From assembly GCF_023101765.2 (NCBI RefSeq), contig NC_064223.1, positions 7,068,001 to 7,132,000 of the forward strand: 64,000 nt of DNA. Direction: 5' to 3'. The position numbers were made by a program, and so were the translations under genes. The notes under the pieces were generated by a model. The model saw only the letters and a list, made by a program, of their open reading frames with translations, was not told the DNA's origin and ran no database searches. Positions 1-13,200 of this stretch are shown here, piece after piece. How positions within the stretch are numbered: position 1 is the stretch's first letter; every line of letters starts with the position of its first letter. The DNA comes from Spodoptera frugiperda. Its lineage: Eukaryota > Arthropoda > Insecta > Lepidoptera > Noctuidae.

Positions 1-59
1 TTTTTAAACTATTTTTTCAATGCCCTAAGTGAGTATACATCTATTAAATTCAAACGCAG

Positions 60-211
60 AGCTCATTATGTTGATTTTTGAAGAGTTCCCTGGAATATCT
101 TCCACATCTCATTTTTGAAGAGATCCCGCGAGATCGGGAACTATGTGGTTAAAACCAAAAATTTGCCGGAGGTCACTATTCCACGCGAACGAAGTCGCGG
201 GCAAAAGCTAG
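60..211 (+). repeat. Helitron-like 3' end fragment (lepidopteran type)
   Basis: The stretch ends 'cgcgaacgaagtcgcgggc' followed by 'aaaagctag' then 'tatt'. This is a short GCGA..TCGC hairpin, about ten nucleotides and a CTAG terminus, the format of Helitron 3' ends. Upstream it carries the familiar lepidopteran repeat text 'gtggttaaaaccaaaaattt' and two copies of 'tttttgaagag'. The left limit is uncertain. Non-coding remnant. Confidence 0.55.
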
Positions 212-3200
212 TATTAAATAAAAAACTAATACCATTACAGTAAGGAATGTGACCTACAGCAGTGCAATGTAAATAATGTGAGAGCATACATCATGATCGA
301 ACGATCTATCATAATGTGCACTCTCACTTGGGTACAAGTAATGCGCAGGCGCCCGGTACGGGACTCCGCGCTCTGTACCAGTGCGGTGTGGTGCTGTGTG
401 TACCACTCAGCGAAAATATTTGTAAGTCCAAACGACACACTACACGGATAGCGAGTAGATTTATTGTAACACTGCACAGATTTATTATAGCACCTTCACT
501 TCGCCTAGAATATGACAACATTGACTACAAATGATTTATCGTAATTTGCTTGAAAATAAAGTAGATCTATACAGTTATAGACGAATGAAATTAAGGGATT
601 ATTGTCAAATGGTCATTGCTCAGCTACCATGACAAGCACACGTAGTAAAATATTTAAAGAAAACTGAAAGTATATCTTAACAAATCGTACTTTGGTAACA
701 AAATATAAACGCAATAGTTTTCTAAATTATTATACTAGGCATAGGTAAGTTATTCTTAAAATTCTTTTTTTTGCAACTGACACGACAGAGGTTTGAACTT
801 TGAAAACAGCAAATAAATTAATAATCACCCTTACTTTGTTATCTCAAACATATCTATAATTTGGTTTAGAGCGCTGAAATACATATTGCACTAAGAAATT
901 ACATCACTTGTACCTAAACACAGTTAAACCAATTTAAGCGTAACGCAATGAATAACAAGAGTTAGTTATGTAAGTTCCTAACATTGATTTGTAGATACTA
1001 ACTTCAGCATTGACATATACCATTTCGATATCTTTTATTTGTTAGACAAATAGAAATTAATACAGAGTATTGTTCACTGAACAACTTGTTGCCTATTGAG
1101 GCAATTTCAATTGCGAACACTTGAAATTTTATGATTTATAAGCTATTCTCAGTTGTAAGCATAGAAAGTTCAGTCCTCTGAAACGCGAACACAAAGGGCC
1201 TTTAAGATGTTTAAAACAATTCGTTGCTTGCTTGTTGCATTTAGTTTGAAAATGTTAAGGAAATAAATACCCATAAAATGAATTTCTACGATTATTGAAA
1301 TATTATGAAAGCACGAGTACAAGCTATCAGTAGATACTCAATGTAAAAGTATAAAACTTCAGGATTTGAAGTTTAGTAAAAGATAATTCGAAACTAATAT
1401 CAAATGGTTCTATCGCTCGACTCTGTTGAAACCTAAATTTTTGAATTACAAATGTGCGTGAGTATTTACGACGTGTACGAAACATAATTCAGTGGAAAGC
1501 GGGAAGTTTATCCGCATTATTTATGCGACAGGATTGACACCTGCAACCCGGTGGCGTACGATCGAGTGCGACGCGGCGCTGGCCTGCGATTCGCGCCGAT
1601 CCTCGCCTGTTACACTGATGCACATTTGTGATAAATTAGACACGCCACACTCGAGAACCAATCTCGACGGTTTGCAATCAGTTTTGCGAAATCCTCGTTT
1701 CCTCGTAAATTGTAGAAGCCGACCGAACTAAGGTACTCTTCGAATTATTGCCGTGTGACGCTCTGTGGACATGCTATTTGGAACTGGACATACGTTTATT
1801 AGTATTGAAGCCTCCATATTATTCAAAATAAATAAAAAAGTAACCTGAACTAGGTATTCTTAAATCTCGATGCCACAGAGATGTACATAGGTCTTTTAAA
1901 ATTATCATGAATCAATTGCCTATAACACATCATGTGACAAAACAATGGACACTTTAATTATACATATTATATAAATACACACTCCTACAATTTAAAACGT
2001 GTGCTACAATTGTGTACTGTTACTATTGTCTGATAAGATTCTAATCAAACAATCATTTTGACCAGGCAAGAAGGTTCGTTTCTAAATTAATTTGAGTTGA
2101 GCACGCAAGTACAAATAAAGTGTAATTCAAGTGCAAATAAACTGTAACTAATCGTTTATCTAGGGCAGAATACAAAAGCTTCTCTGTCATAACTTTGTCT
2201 GTTCCGATCAACTCAACAACCCACGTACACGGTGCTTGTGGTCTAGTTTTTTTATCCACAAAAATTTATTTAACAAATTGCCTTACACTAGAATGTATTC
2301 ATAAGAAAAAAACTTGTTAGTACCTCATAAATACAATTCGGATTTTTGCATTATATGAACGTACAAATAATCTTAGAGAGTATTTGAATCGAATCAAACA
2401 TTAAATCGTTATTTAAAGCGCACTATTTCGTAGAATCTCTATTGTGAGTGAAAAAAAAAATCGATTAAACCGCCAGATAGTCGTTCGCAAATTAGTCGGT
2501 AAGCGCAGTTTCACTTATGATTAATTTGCTACAATAATGACAAAGATTGAGCGGCGGTGTTGAAACGCTCTCTATTCAAATACCAACATACTTTTTGTTC
2601 ACGTGACTGCAGTTAAGGATTTCTTGTATTTTAATTCCGCGATTAAAGTACACAACAGCTTTTATGAGAATATAAAAACACAATTAAGTTTACAAAAATA
2701 AGTCCATGGCTTTCCTCATAAACCGCATTCTTGGAATAATAAAGTCGTAACATGATTATTATGTTATTAATACACAATTGGATGCGGCTTTCCATTCTAA
2801 AGATTATAATTTCCATACAGCTACTGCTTAATAGATGTGGCGTTATGGTACATTTGAATAATAATAAGGAACCATTACGTAATTACTGTTTAAATTATTC
2901 GAATCAAGTGTTTGCGTTAACCAAACCTCGAACATCAATACAATTTTTTTTGCGTATTGTTGGAATCACCACTTCACGGCTTGATACAAATTCTTACAAT
3001 ACACACTAAAGAATGTTAATCGTGTATGAACAGTTGAACACTCTATAAAAGGTCGAACAACTAACATAACAGGCGATTCTCAGAACTGACTCGTGAAGTA
3101 ACTCGGAAAAATATCCCGATTTTTTCAAATTCTAATTAAACTGAACTTGTCATAGGTTTTACCGCTCTCAGTGTAACCAAGCGGAGTAATACCCAGTGCC

Positions 3201-6200
3201 CGCTTGATTTCAAAGAAAAGTCATCGAGTAAAAACTGGTGATAAAAAAGATCGTAAATAAAAAATGTGTCAATTTGACCGAAACAATTCACGATACGAGA
3301 GTAAACGCAATGTCCCTTCAACCAGGATGTGGGTGAGGGTCGTTAATTACCGACATTACTGAACTAATTTTAATGAGACTTTCACCGGATTCTCATCTTC
3401 AGATACATATTTGTAAGCCATACAAAGCTCGGTAGCGAACTGTAACACTAACTTGTGCATGAGTGTATGATTTTTGAAAAGATATTATAATCAATAATAA
3501 TAATATAATAATATAAGGCTTTATTATTGAGTATTTTTAAATTTTAATGAAACGCTAAATCTTTTCATACTAAAAACAACTTTAAATAAAACAATGAAGG
3601 AGAAATTTTGGACACGGCGCAATCACAGCTTTCTAATCTCATACATTTATGTATATTAGCTGAATATCGGCAAATTGGATTTGAGTGCTGTGTACAGTCG
3701 TGATCCTTCTGTTAAAGTGCTCGATATAAACAAATTGGCTGTACTAGTTGTGATGAGGTATAAAACGTGCAGCGAGCGACTGACCTCGACCCGCGATGTA
3801 CGAGAAATTGAAAACACGCCCCACTTAACCTGGATACTGAGCCTGGCTGCGTGAAGAGTTTAACCGGAGAGCATCTCTAACATCCATTTTCAGTAATACA
3901 CGCCATGTGAGAAACTGTTGTGACTTGCAGCCGTGTTTATTACCTCCACTGACCAGCCAAGCGAAGCCCTCACGGATAAAATATTTGAAATTCGTACAAT
4001 ACTCGTTGTACAGAGACAACTCGTAATGCATTTCGTGTGTTTCCTCAATAAGTTTGTATTTGTAATGCGCTCCGTTAATTACAAGCTGCAAGCTTGTTCT
4101 CTGCCAGCAATAAGAAACTTTATGATAGTCAGTTTATTTCCCATAATTATTAAGTAAAACATATAAATTGTATGTGCTTTCACGTGTGAGATGAATCGCG
4201 TCGCTAACATTGGAGTGAACGTTGCCGTAGGTTAGTACGAGTAAAGTTCCAATGCCCATCTCATGCAATATTGATGATTTTTGCTTATTTGAAATGTTAA
4301 TATGTGACGACGGTGAAGATAAAATAGACCCTTTACATTAACTTTACCTTTACCGTGTCGTTAAGAATATTACCATTACAAATACGGTCGGTCATTAATA
4401 TTGCATGATTTATTGGTAGTGATATCTAAATCCGTATGTGTTTTATCCATACACCACACTACCTTGACAGGGCGCCGAGTTATAATCTTCGTATAAATCC
4501 TCCATGCTCATACAGACTACGTGTATTCCTATAGACCTTATTATTTTGGCATGTATTTTTTACTTTTTTCAACAAAAGAGTTTATAATGAAAAAGAAACT
4601 CAGTAGCTAGGCGTGTAACAATGTTCGGAACGACCCACAATTTGTTGCTATGGGTTTTCCTTGTCATGTAATCGTGATACAAAAAAAAGTAGAAACGTGC
4701 GGCCATCCAATATCCCGTCAATAATTAAAGAATCGCTATTTGAATAGATCGCTAAGTTTCTCCACACGTGTACTTCATTTTGTTATAGAAAAACTTTTTA
4801 CAACTAAACTAGTAAACCATAAGGAAACTGGCACAAAATCCTATATTTCTCTGAACAAAAAAATTAAGTTACTGCAGCTTTGTCTTAAGTACATCTTACA
4901 TCCGAGGTTAAATACATGTAAATATCAAGATAATTTTATGTGTACGACACAAGCCAGTGCGTACAAATGTTGATGGACCGGATCAAAGCCTTTCGCCGGT
5001 GGAAGTTGGCCCGCGGGCCATACCGTCCCCATCACTTATCTAATCGGTCCCTTTAATCAAAAATTTAATTAATTTGTGACTGTAATTATGATTTATCATT
5101 AAAGTTATTGAAGATCGAAATTGTGTTTCTCAGCGTGTTTGGTACGTAATTTGAATCAGTAGCGGTCGCGTGCGCATCGGGTGCGTGTAACAAATATATG
5201 GCGGGCACATAACCAATCAATTACATTTAACTCACACATTCATTTAACTTCAGATAATTTTAATGCTCACTTACTTAAAGAGAAATGTAATAAATACTTC
5301 CATATCTTAGTCGTTTTGACATTTTTAGTTTTATACATTAAAACGTGCCCATAAAGATATTTGCAGCCAAATTAATGTAGCTACCTACTTATGTACTAGG
5401 TTTTTTCCTTACTGTAGTTTTTATAAATAGATGTTTATTAAAAAGCCTGTTTTCCTACAAACAGCTATCTTATCTACAAGAATATTTTTAAGTAAGCCGA
5501 ATTAAGAATCAAATAAAACGTGCTTATATTATCAAACAGGTATCAAGTTGACATACTTCTATTTTTAAAATAAAAATAATGTTGGCTGATGATTTTAACG
5601 AAAAATCGAATATAATGGGTAATTCGTGAATTTAAAAGGTTATCTAAAAGCGACCATTGAATAGTTGTAATGATAAATAAGCATGTTGTTACGCGGCAGA
5701 AGTCCACGTGGCGCGTGAGTCCGCACTATCCGCTGCGGCAGCGTGCCACGACGTCGCCCGTCAAACTAGTACCCAATAATAAGTAAAAAACTCGAACAGG
5801 ATTTCTAGTATAATCCGCGACACGATCAAATGCGGAAAAATATCAATGACAAAAGGAGACAAGCCTTTGGTTACACGTGGACAACAGAATATTTATTTAA
5901 AGTGTGCTGTCACGCTGCCGGCGAGACGCCGGCGCTTGTCGCATATACTTATGATGAATATAGTAGCATATGCAAATATTATACTTAAATACATATATTT
6001 GAGTCACATCACTTAACTATATTATGGATCGACAATTAAATATATGCAAATTCTTATAGCCTCCATAGGCGTGGATAAAATATGCATATAATATAATATG
6101 TTTGTATTTTTATGAATCTTCACATATACATAAAATGTTTGAGACTAAGCTGAAAACGTCCTAAAAGTATTTACCGAAGCATTGTATGTTAAAAATTCAA

Positions 6201-8490
6201 TGCACGCAATATTTACCATTAAAAGCTAACACAGCGGCAGCGCGTTGATGTCTTTTGTATTGTAAAATGACTGAGAGCTTGTCATTACTGAAATGGCAAT
6301 ATAATGTTGTTTATTTTGAAATGACTAGTTGATAACATTAGATTCATGCAGTTATGCGGCTCTATTTGGCAGTTAAACATTGATTGTAGTCGAGCACTCT
6401 TTCGTACCGCATAAATCTATCGGTGCTCTACATAGATAAAATTAAAATGATACCTGGAAACACGCTCAGGCTGAAGGTAGTTCCGTGTCTGTTGACGTCC
6501 GGCAAACCTTCGACATTTCCGAACAAACACAGTTGAATCACCCGCTCGGGAGCAGCGCGGCGGCGGAGGCTGTGGCGCGGGGCGGGGGCCCGGCCGCAGT
6601 GCGCGGCGTGCGAACATACGCCCGCGAGGTCGCTGTCTTTTTACTCGCGTTACCTCCTGACATTCGAACTTAATGGAGTTGCCTTATTGAAATTTAAGCA
6701 GAACGACTACCGACGTAATGGAATAAAATTAGGTTATCGTAACGAGAAAACGGTCTTCGAGTGGCCATCTTTAAGCTCTCAGCGGCCCAATAGGAATTCG
6801 AAACATTTAGCGGCGGTTGCACTCTTCGGAAAGCTAGTCATCTCGCTCTCGACGCGCCAGCGACTCGTACGTCAGAAAAGAATAGATATAGGAACACGGT
6901 CCTATCGACGAATAGTCATTGTTCTTGGCCGTAATGGAACAAAATAAAGACAGAACAGCGGTTTTCGTGACTGCGAGACGAAGCTATCGGCTTGAGTGAG
7001 GGCGAGTGAGAAAGAAAATAAGGTTTTTAGGGTCGATGGCCGAGCGAAGGAACTTAAAATTGGATTTTCTTAAGAAATATGCTTCATTTAGGACACGTCT
7101 ATCATAATTTCAAATGTTGTGTCATGCAGCCATGTTTATTGATGTTAGCTAATTATTATCGATGTTTTAAACACATTAATCAGCGCAATAGCATTGCTGC
7201 AATATGTTTATTATTTTTCTAGTGAGAATCTTATTGGTGAATATGGGAATGGTATTCGTAATTAATTAACTGTGTTTAATGTTACTCAAAGGTTATGGTT
7301 ACGTGATCTAGTTAATATGCGCTACAGTTATGGAGCGATGACGCACCGGTCAGTATGAATCAATGCCCGGTGCATCCCGTGCATCCCGCGGGCAAGAGGT
7401 GCGCGTAGCGGGACCTCACTCCCCCTCCTCCCTCCCACTCCTCACCGCAGCCCGCGTTCGCCCCGCCCCTCCCCCCTCACACGCCGCATACGGACCGTTA
7501 CGCCGGCGTCCTTGGCTGAGTTCTTTCTTGCGCGGGCGCAGCAGGTCGGTGTGAACTCGTTCCGCGCTGCCACCACTGTGCACGTGTGCTTCCCTGTGTT
7601 AGTAACCTAGCCTGTATGTGTGCGTGCACCGCTCGAATGTGTGAGTGCATTAGATTAGTCCTAACCTAACGGATATTACGGAATTTCTTAGATACCTCAA
7701 ATATGAAGTAGCGATTTTAGCACAGCGTTTATATAGAACAAATTAGTTTTAGTAGTTATTTATAAAAACACGTACATAGCTAGGTATTAACATTCAGGCA
7801 GAGCAATATCTGAGCTGTAGCTAACCGAGCGTAGAGCCGACGGCGACGCCTGTTTGTCTATTATGAATCTTATTAGAAATAGCTAGCCTACTTGACATTT
7901 TCCTATTAAAGACCATTTTATCGAGCCTAATGGGTATTTTTATGTATGCTTTATCATATATTATTAAAGAGTTTCTCCTGGCAACATAAAAGAGACATAA
8001 TTATGGTAATGAAATACTCGGCTGCGTTGATTGAAATAAACCTTGAGTGAGAACATTTCGTTGTGGATATAAAAGTTATCTTGGACCTAAGACGTATGCA
8101 AGCGAGAAGTATTTATACTAAAGTGCTTATGAGGTTTGAATTGAAATGTTATTGAACTTGTAATTAAGCGACAAGTTTGTATAATTATAGGAAAGATAAT
8201 GAGCACGTGACCCGCGACCCCTCGTCGCAGCTATTGTGAGATTACGATCAGTTCCATCACGTAACTGACGACCTTCGTGCGTAGGCTTCGACTAACAATA
8301 CTAGGGTCGGCTACAAACAAACTGACACATTTGACTTTTACTCAGAGTCGCGGTGCGACTGGAGATACACACCTACACCCTGCATCCTAGATTTAGAGTC
8401 AGTTGCTATAATAATATATGACAGACTATTTCAGTATATGCATGTGTGCACATATGTATGTTATCGATAAATAGGTGGAGGTTGCATCAC
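212..8490. other. Non-coding AT-rich tract with GC patches
   Basis: No reading frame with coding character or clear splice structure was found. Notable contents: a perfect 7-bp-arm hairpin GCCGGCG-AGA-CGCCGGC at 5917-5933; two POU-type octamers ATGCAAAT at 5970-5977 and 6044-6051; and GC/CpG-rich patches at about 5,690-5,770, 6,540-6,640 and 7,340-7,640. The last contains C-rich runs and could be a promoter or untranslated exon. The reading frame at 7,363-7,554 is a by-product of that composition. Confidence 0.6.
7340..7640. promoter_or_regulatory. CpG/C-rich patch, possible promoter or untranslated first exon
   Basis: A sharp rise in GC inside an AT-rich tract, with runs such as 'ccccctcctccctcccactc' on the plus strand and 'gcgcgggcgcagcaggtcgg' further on. 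In Lepidoptera such islands often mark transcription starts or 5' exons, but no coding frame, TATA box or strong donor can be tied to it. Strand unknown. Confidence 0.2.
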
Positions 8491-8604
8491 ACTAATAATA
8501 TTATAAATGTGAAAGTTTGTTTATCATTGTGGTGTGAGCTGACTTGGGTGATAGGATACTTTTTATCCCACGAAAATGCGGGCAAAGCCACTTGGAGAAG
8601 CTAG
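8491..8604 (+). repeat. Short Helitron-like element of lepidopteran type
   Basis: It starts 'actaataatattataaatg', continues 'gaaagtttgtttat', has the 'tatcccacgaaaatgcgggc' block near the end and closes 'agccacttggagaagctag'. This reproduces the usual order of a short lepidopteran interspersed repeat with a CTAG terminus. Length is about 114 bp and it is non-coding. The end hairpin is decayed, so it is an old copy. Confidence 0.5.
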
Positions 8605-9953
8605 TTGAAAAATGAATATCCAAAAGATAAGAATGACAGGACAAGACAGGTATGTACAATTGTACATTATAGGTAAAGGATATTAAATTTAGCCTGTGTT
8701 AAACTGAATTGCTCATCAAGTGATACAGTTCTATCCAAAAGCTTTACCGACAGAAATCGAGATAAAGTTGGGCTGGAGTGTATTTATTGTATTGCCACTT
8801 TCGGTTAATAAAGGAAACATTGTGGAGAGGAAAAAATATTGTCGAAGGATGAGTCATAAAGCCACTAATACAACGAATAAATATATCTGTACTCACTACC
8901 AATGTTAGTCTACTATTTGATTCCTTGCATAACTGAATATTTAAATACGGATACAGTTTCTATACACGTGATGAGCTCATGAGTAAAGTCTGCGCTATTG
9001 ATGCGTCTAACTTTCGCCTACGCTGGATGCACAGCTAAGGCGGACTTACTTAATTTCCCGACTCTGCTCGAGCGTCTCTATGTTAATAACGAAAGTCAAC
9101 TCACCCTTATATGAACTGGCCGTGGAAAGCGCAGCTTAACCTTACACACCGACTGACTGGATCGTGTGACTATGATCTACTCCCGAGCCTCTGACATACG
9201 TCACTAATGACATTTATCAATAAATAGCAATGCGCTCTTACGCAACATCCTTTGTTACTCACAATGCTATTCGATACAGACTCAGTACACGGCATACTTA
9301 TACATATAGACGACCTACATAGTACAGCCTCAAAAAATACAACACGACAGATATTCCACGAAAACTAACAATAGCTTCAATCATAATGGATGAATGATAT
9401 TGGAAAAGATAGCCTTTTTCAAGGTTTTTTTTAACGTTCCACTTCATACATTTGTTGCAAGCTAAAGCTTTTCCAATTTAGCCAGACAAAGAAGTCTCAC
9501 CACTAATGTAGAACTCATAAGATATTAAATAGCTGTAGATAACAGAATCTGAAGCAAAAAGTAGTATTTGAAGTTAACGCTAATATAATGTCGTCATGGA
9601 AAACCTAAGCAACATACAGAAAGATATTTTTAGAACCTTTACTGGTACAAGTTTCGTCATACGAAGTAAAGGTCGGTGGAACTAGACGCGTTATGTCGGC
9701 GCCGGCCGCCACTAAAACTGTAACAGCGTTCTTTAATTACTTTTTGTTCTTATAATTTTATTTTGGAAGTTGAAAGCTTTTAAGATGGCGCTAATATCGT
9801 GCAGTTATCGAACGTTGAGCAACGAGCAAGGACGATCACGCGGCTGATCGTGCGTCTGTCGCAACTCGTAAGCTAGCAACACGGCGCGGCGTGCGGCGTG
9901 CAGGCCGCGAGCTCGACATCAGCGAACATGCACTACTACGTACCTCCTACTAG

Positions 9954-10126
9954 TATAAAAACAACGCGATACAACACCGACACACGACACTTGTGTTACT
10001 GAACTAATCGACACCACTCAGTACTAGTACTAGCTGTTTCTTACTTTGATTTGTGTACTGCACACTACATACATACAAGACAACACTTGCTATTTTTAAT
10101 ACTGATGCTGCGGTGTTGTAGCGACC
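9954..10126 (+). promoter_or_regulatory. TATA-like element with GC-rich upstream block, candidate promoter
   Basis: TATAAAA at 9954-9960 sits at the right edge of a GC-rich block (9,790-9,940) and is followed by 'actcagtac' near 10,016, which resembles an arthropod initiator (TCAGT), though spaced farther than the usual 25-30 nt. It precedes a short ATG-led frame at 10,127. Weak evidence; AT-rich DNA yields TATA-like words often. Confidence 0.2.
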
Positions 10127-10270
10127 ATGTGTTGTGTGGGCCGAGTTAGGTCCGCCACCGATGCTGACGTGTCATCAGCCGACGACTGCCAAACAATCGC
10201 ACGTGGCGACAAGGAAGTTACACAATATACAATAAGTTCACAATCGCGCAAACATGTGCTGATATCATGA
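10127..10270 (+). CDS. Candidate small ORF, 47 residues, unknown
   Basis: The ATG stands in a fair context (gcgaccATGT) downstream of the candidate promoter and opens 47 codons ending TGA: MCCVGRVRSATDADVSSADD and on. Codon composition is balanced and the sequence lacks low-complexity runs, but nothing resembles a known family, and an ORF of this size is expected by chance. Listed only because of its position after a TATA-like element. Confidence 0.12.
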   Translation: MCCVGRVRSATDADVSSADDCQTIARGDKEVTQYTISSQSRKHVLIS

Positions 10271-13200
10271 CGAACGAAAGAAAACTATTAACCATTATTA
10301 TAAGACGTAAAACATTTTACAGCAACATTAAATCCAGTACAGTGTGCTGACAAACAGACATAAATGAAAACAAATTAAGGAAGTAAGAACTAAGATATTG
10401 GATAAGTTGTTAAATCGGCATTAGATTTCTGATTCTTATACGCTAATGTTGTATTAATAACAGCGAGTTATTATGGTCCTAACTTAGAACACGCTTCCCT
10501 TTAATAAATATGCGAGTTCGGAGTTACAGCGACATAAATCTTGTTTATGCGTCGACAAAGTACAAGTGAGTGCCTTCGGGCAACGTGCTCGGAGGCTCGG
10601 AGTGCCCGGAGTGCTCGCAGCATACAGCGGTGCGTCGAGAGCGGACACGACGCTGCCTGTAGTGCCTGTGTCGACTGCTTCACAAACATCAACTGACATA
10701 CCTAAGCCACGTATTCGTAACATCTTAATTATTCCAATACGAAATATACCAATATGTAGTCTATCGGAATTTGAACTTTATGTGTATGGAAATTTGTAAG
10801 ATATTAATAAAACGTAACGCGTGCTGCTAAACATCATGCGCCTTACCTACGTATCGCGCCATGAATCAGATTAAAGTACTTACACACATTTGTTAGTCGC
10901 ACACAGCCGCGCGGCGCTGACGTGTGTAGAGTATTACAGTGTATAGCGATGTGTATGTACAGTGGCGCGGCTGTGTGCGTGCACACACACTGCGACGCCG
11001 GGAGGTTCAACGTACCAGTCGCCACTACGAGAGTTCCTTGTTCCACTTTACCACTGACACTATATTATTATTGTTCCAATGGAGTTTCCGATTCAGTCCA
11101 GCTATTTTTCAAAGTCCTTAATTTATCAAGTTTCATGCTCAGTTGTGTCAAGTAGAGAAGCTATTAAATTTTAGGATTTCATTACACTACCTGCTTTCTT
11201 TACGTCTAGTTTATAGAAGTATAATTTTTTTTAATAAATAGCCTCTAAAGGCAGCGATAAAAATCGTTAAGACTGAACCACTTTGCACTCATTTAAATAA
11301 AAACATTCCATATTAATTGGTCCTGCATACCGCGCTACAATCGCTTGAGAGTTTCGATTTCAAAGTGTTAATAACAAAATGCTTCGACCTGCCACTTTGG
11401 CACACGTCATTCTGTTTTCCCTACATCCGCTGGCCTTGGATTATTATCAACATTAATTAAAATTTCCAACTGCTGATTAAGAGCAAGCTTTCAAAGAATA
11501 ATGTAAGCCACTAACACCCTTGTTACGTTACGCAAGAACTAAAATTGCGTAAATAATCTTAAAAACGTATAATTGTGTAAGCCATTACAGTACCAAAGTA
11601 CGGTATAAAAGTTTACCAGTGTAATAAGTACCAAAGTCGTAAAGCGATTCATAGATACAACGCGATCATTATATCTTGTTATTAAAATAAATGTCAGTTA
11701 ACTAGCTACAAAGGATAAATGTATATTGAAGATAAATGCATAACTATTTATTATGAAGTTCCATTAAAGCAGTGCCATGGAAAAGACATCAACGCGCGAT
11801 ACGTCTTGTATACTGTACAGTTCATGCATAGCTTATGAGTTTGTACGCCATATACATGTTCACGTCGAAAAATTGCTTACGCCCTAACTGTTTATTACTT
11901 ACTTTATTTGATTGAAACGTCAAATATTTTAGGCACATTAATTAGTTGTTAATGAATTGAATGTACATAATACAATAATTTTACATCCTCTGTCGGCTTT
12001 TTGTGTATTTGCTGGGAATTTGTTGTTCATTCAATTACACGTTCAAAGAAATGATTCATCAAGAAAGTGAAAATCGTAATGATATAGACCTCTGTGAATA
12101 GTTTTCGTGGAAGTAATAAAGGTTGTTAACTGCGTTGATGTTAGCTAAAATTACATTCATATATCTGTGTCACGAGTTTATTCAACAGATTTATTTTTAT
12201 GTGTGTTCCAGCAATTAACGTATTAGATTCCAGGTTTCTCGGCTATCGTGAGATTATAACTGTTCAGTGTAGGGTTTTGTATGAAATTTCACGAACTACA
12301 TAATACATACAAATAGTACCTAACTGTGCGCAATACAACCTCATAAAATTTGTAAACTCGTTTTGCAACATGCCAACTTGTGTTTTTTAAGTCAGACAAA
12401 GTTTTATTTCTTTTTTATGAACGTTATTAATAGTTGTGGTAAACGCATGCTAACATGTTTGTTTCAGACTAATAATAATGCTGTTACGACATTGCGCTTA
12501 ATTATAATATTCTAGAGCCACGGAGACACGGAGACACGGACACACGGTAATGTTGTAGATGTTTGCGCAGATATTGGTTGATAAACGAGCTCGTTCGCTG
12601 AGAGCTTGCTCTAAAAATAACGGTGTTACAGTAGGTCAAATAAATGGAGCGAAATCATTAAAAACAATACATACAATACTCGCACATACATAGGTAGGTG
12701 TGTATAGCCACTACCGACACTACTCGTACTACTGCGCCAGCGCACAAACTAGCCTCAAACCAATACATCATCGTTCGTAACATATTTTTTCATAAGTAAT
12801 ATTGCACGTCAATTTTTTATACATTTATAATACTATTATGAATGTAGACAGATAATTATTTTTACATGGAAAGTAATTGATGGCCCACAAACCCGTCGGA
12901 TTTATTCGTACAATCAATAAAACTGACATCTTCACAAAACGAAACAAACTAAGCTTTTCAACTACTCGTACATACAACAAAAACCATGTTTGTCCGAATA
13001 AATTCAACAAAATTAAGTAAAACATGGCCGAATCGACTTACTACCGGAGAATTAAAACATTGCGTAGGATTACACATTTCTTTTAATGAACATTTTATAT
13101 CGGAACTTTAGTTAACTGCAAAATTGTTTATATTTTTTGTGAAGTATGTTGAAATGTTAGAAAAAACAAGTATTTGTTATCAGGTCGCTAAATTGCTTTG

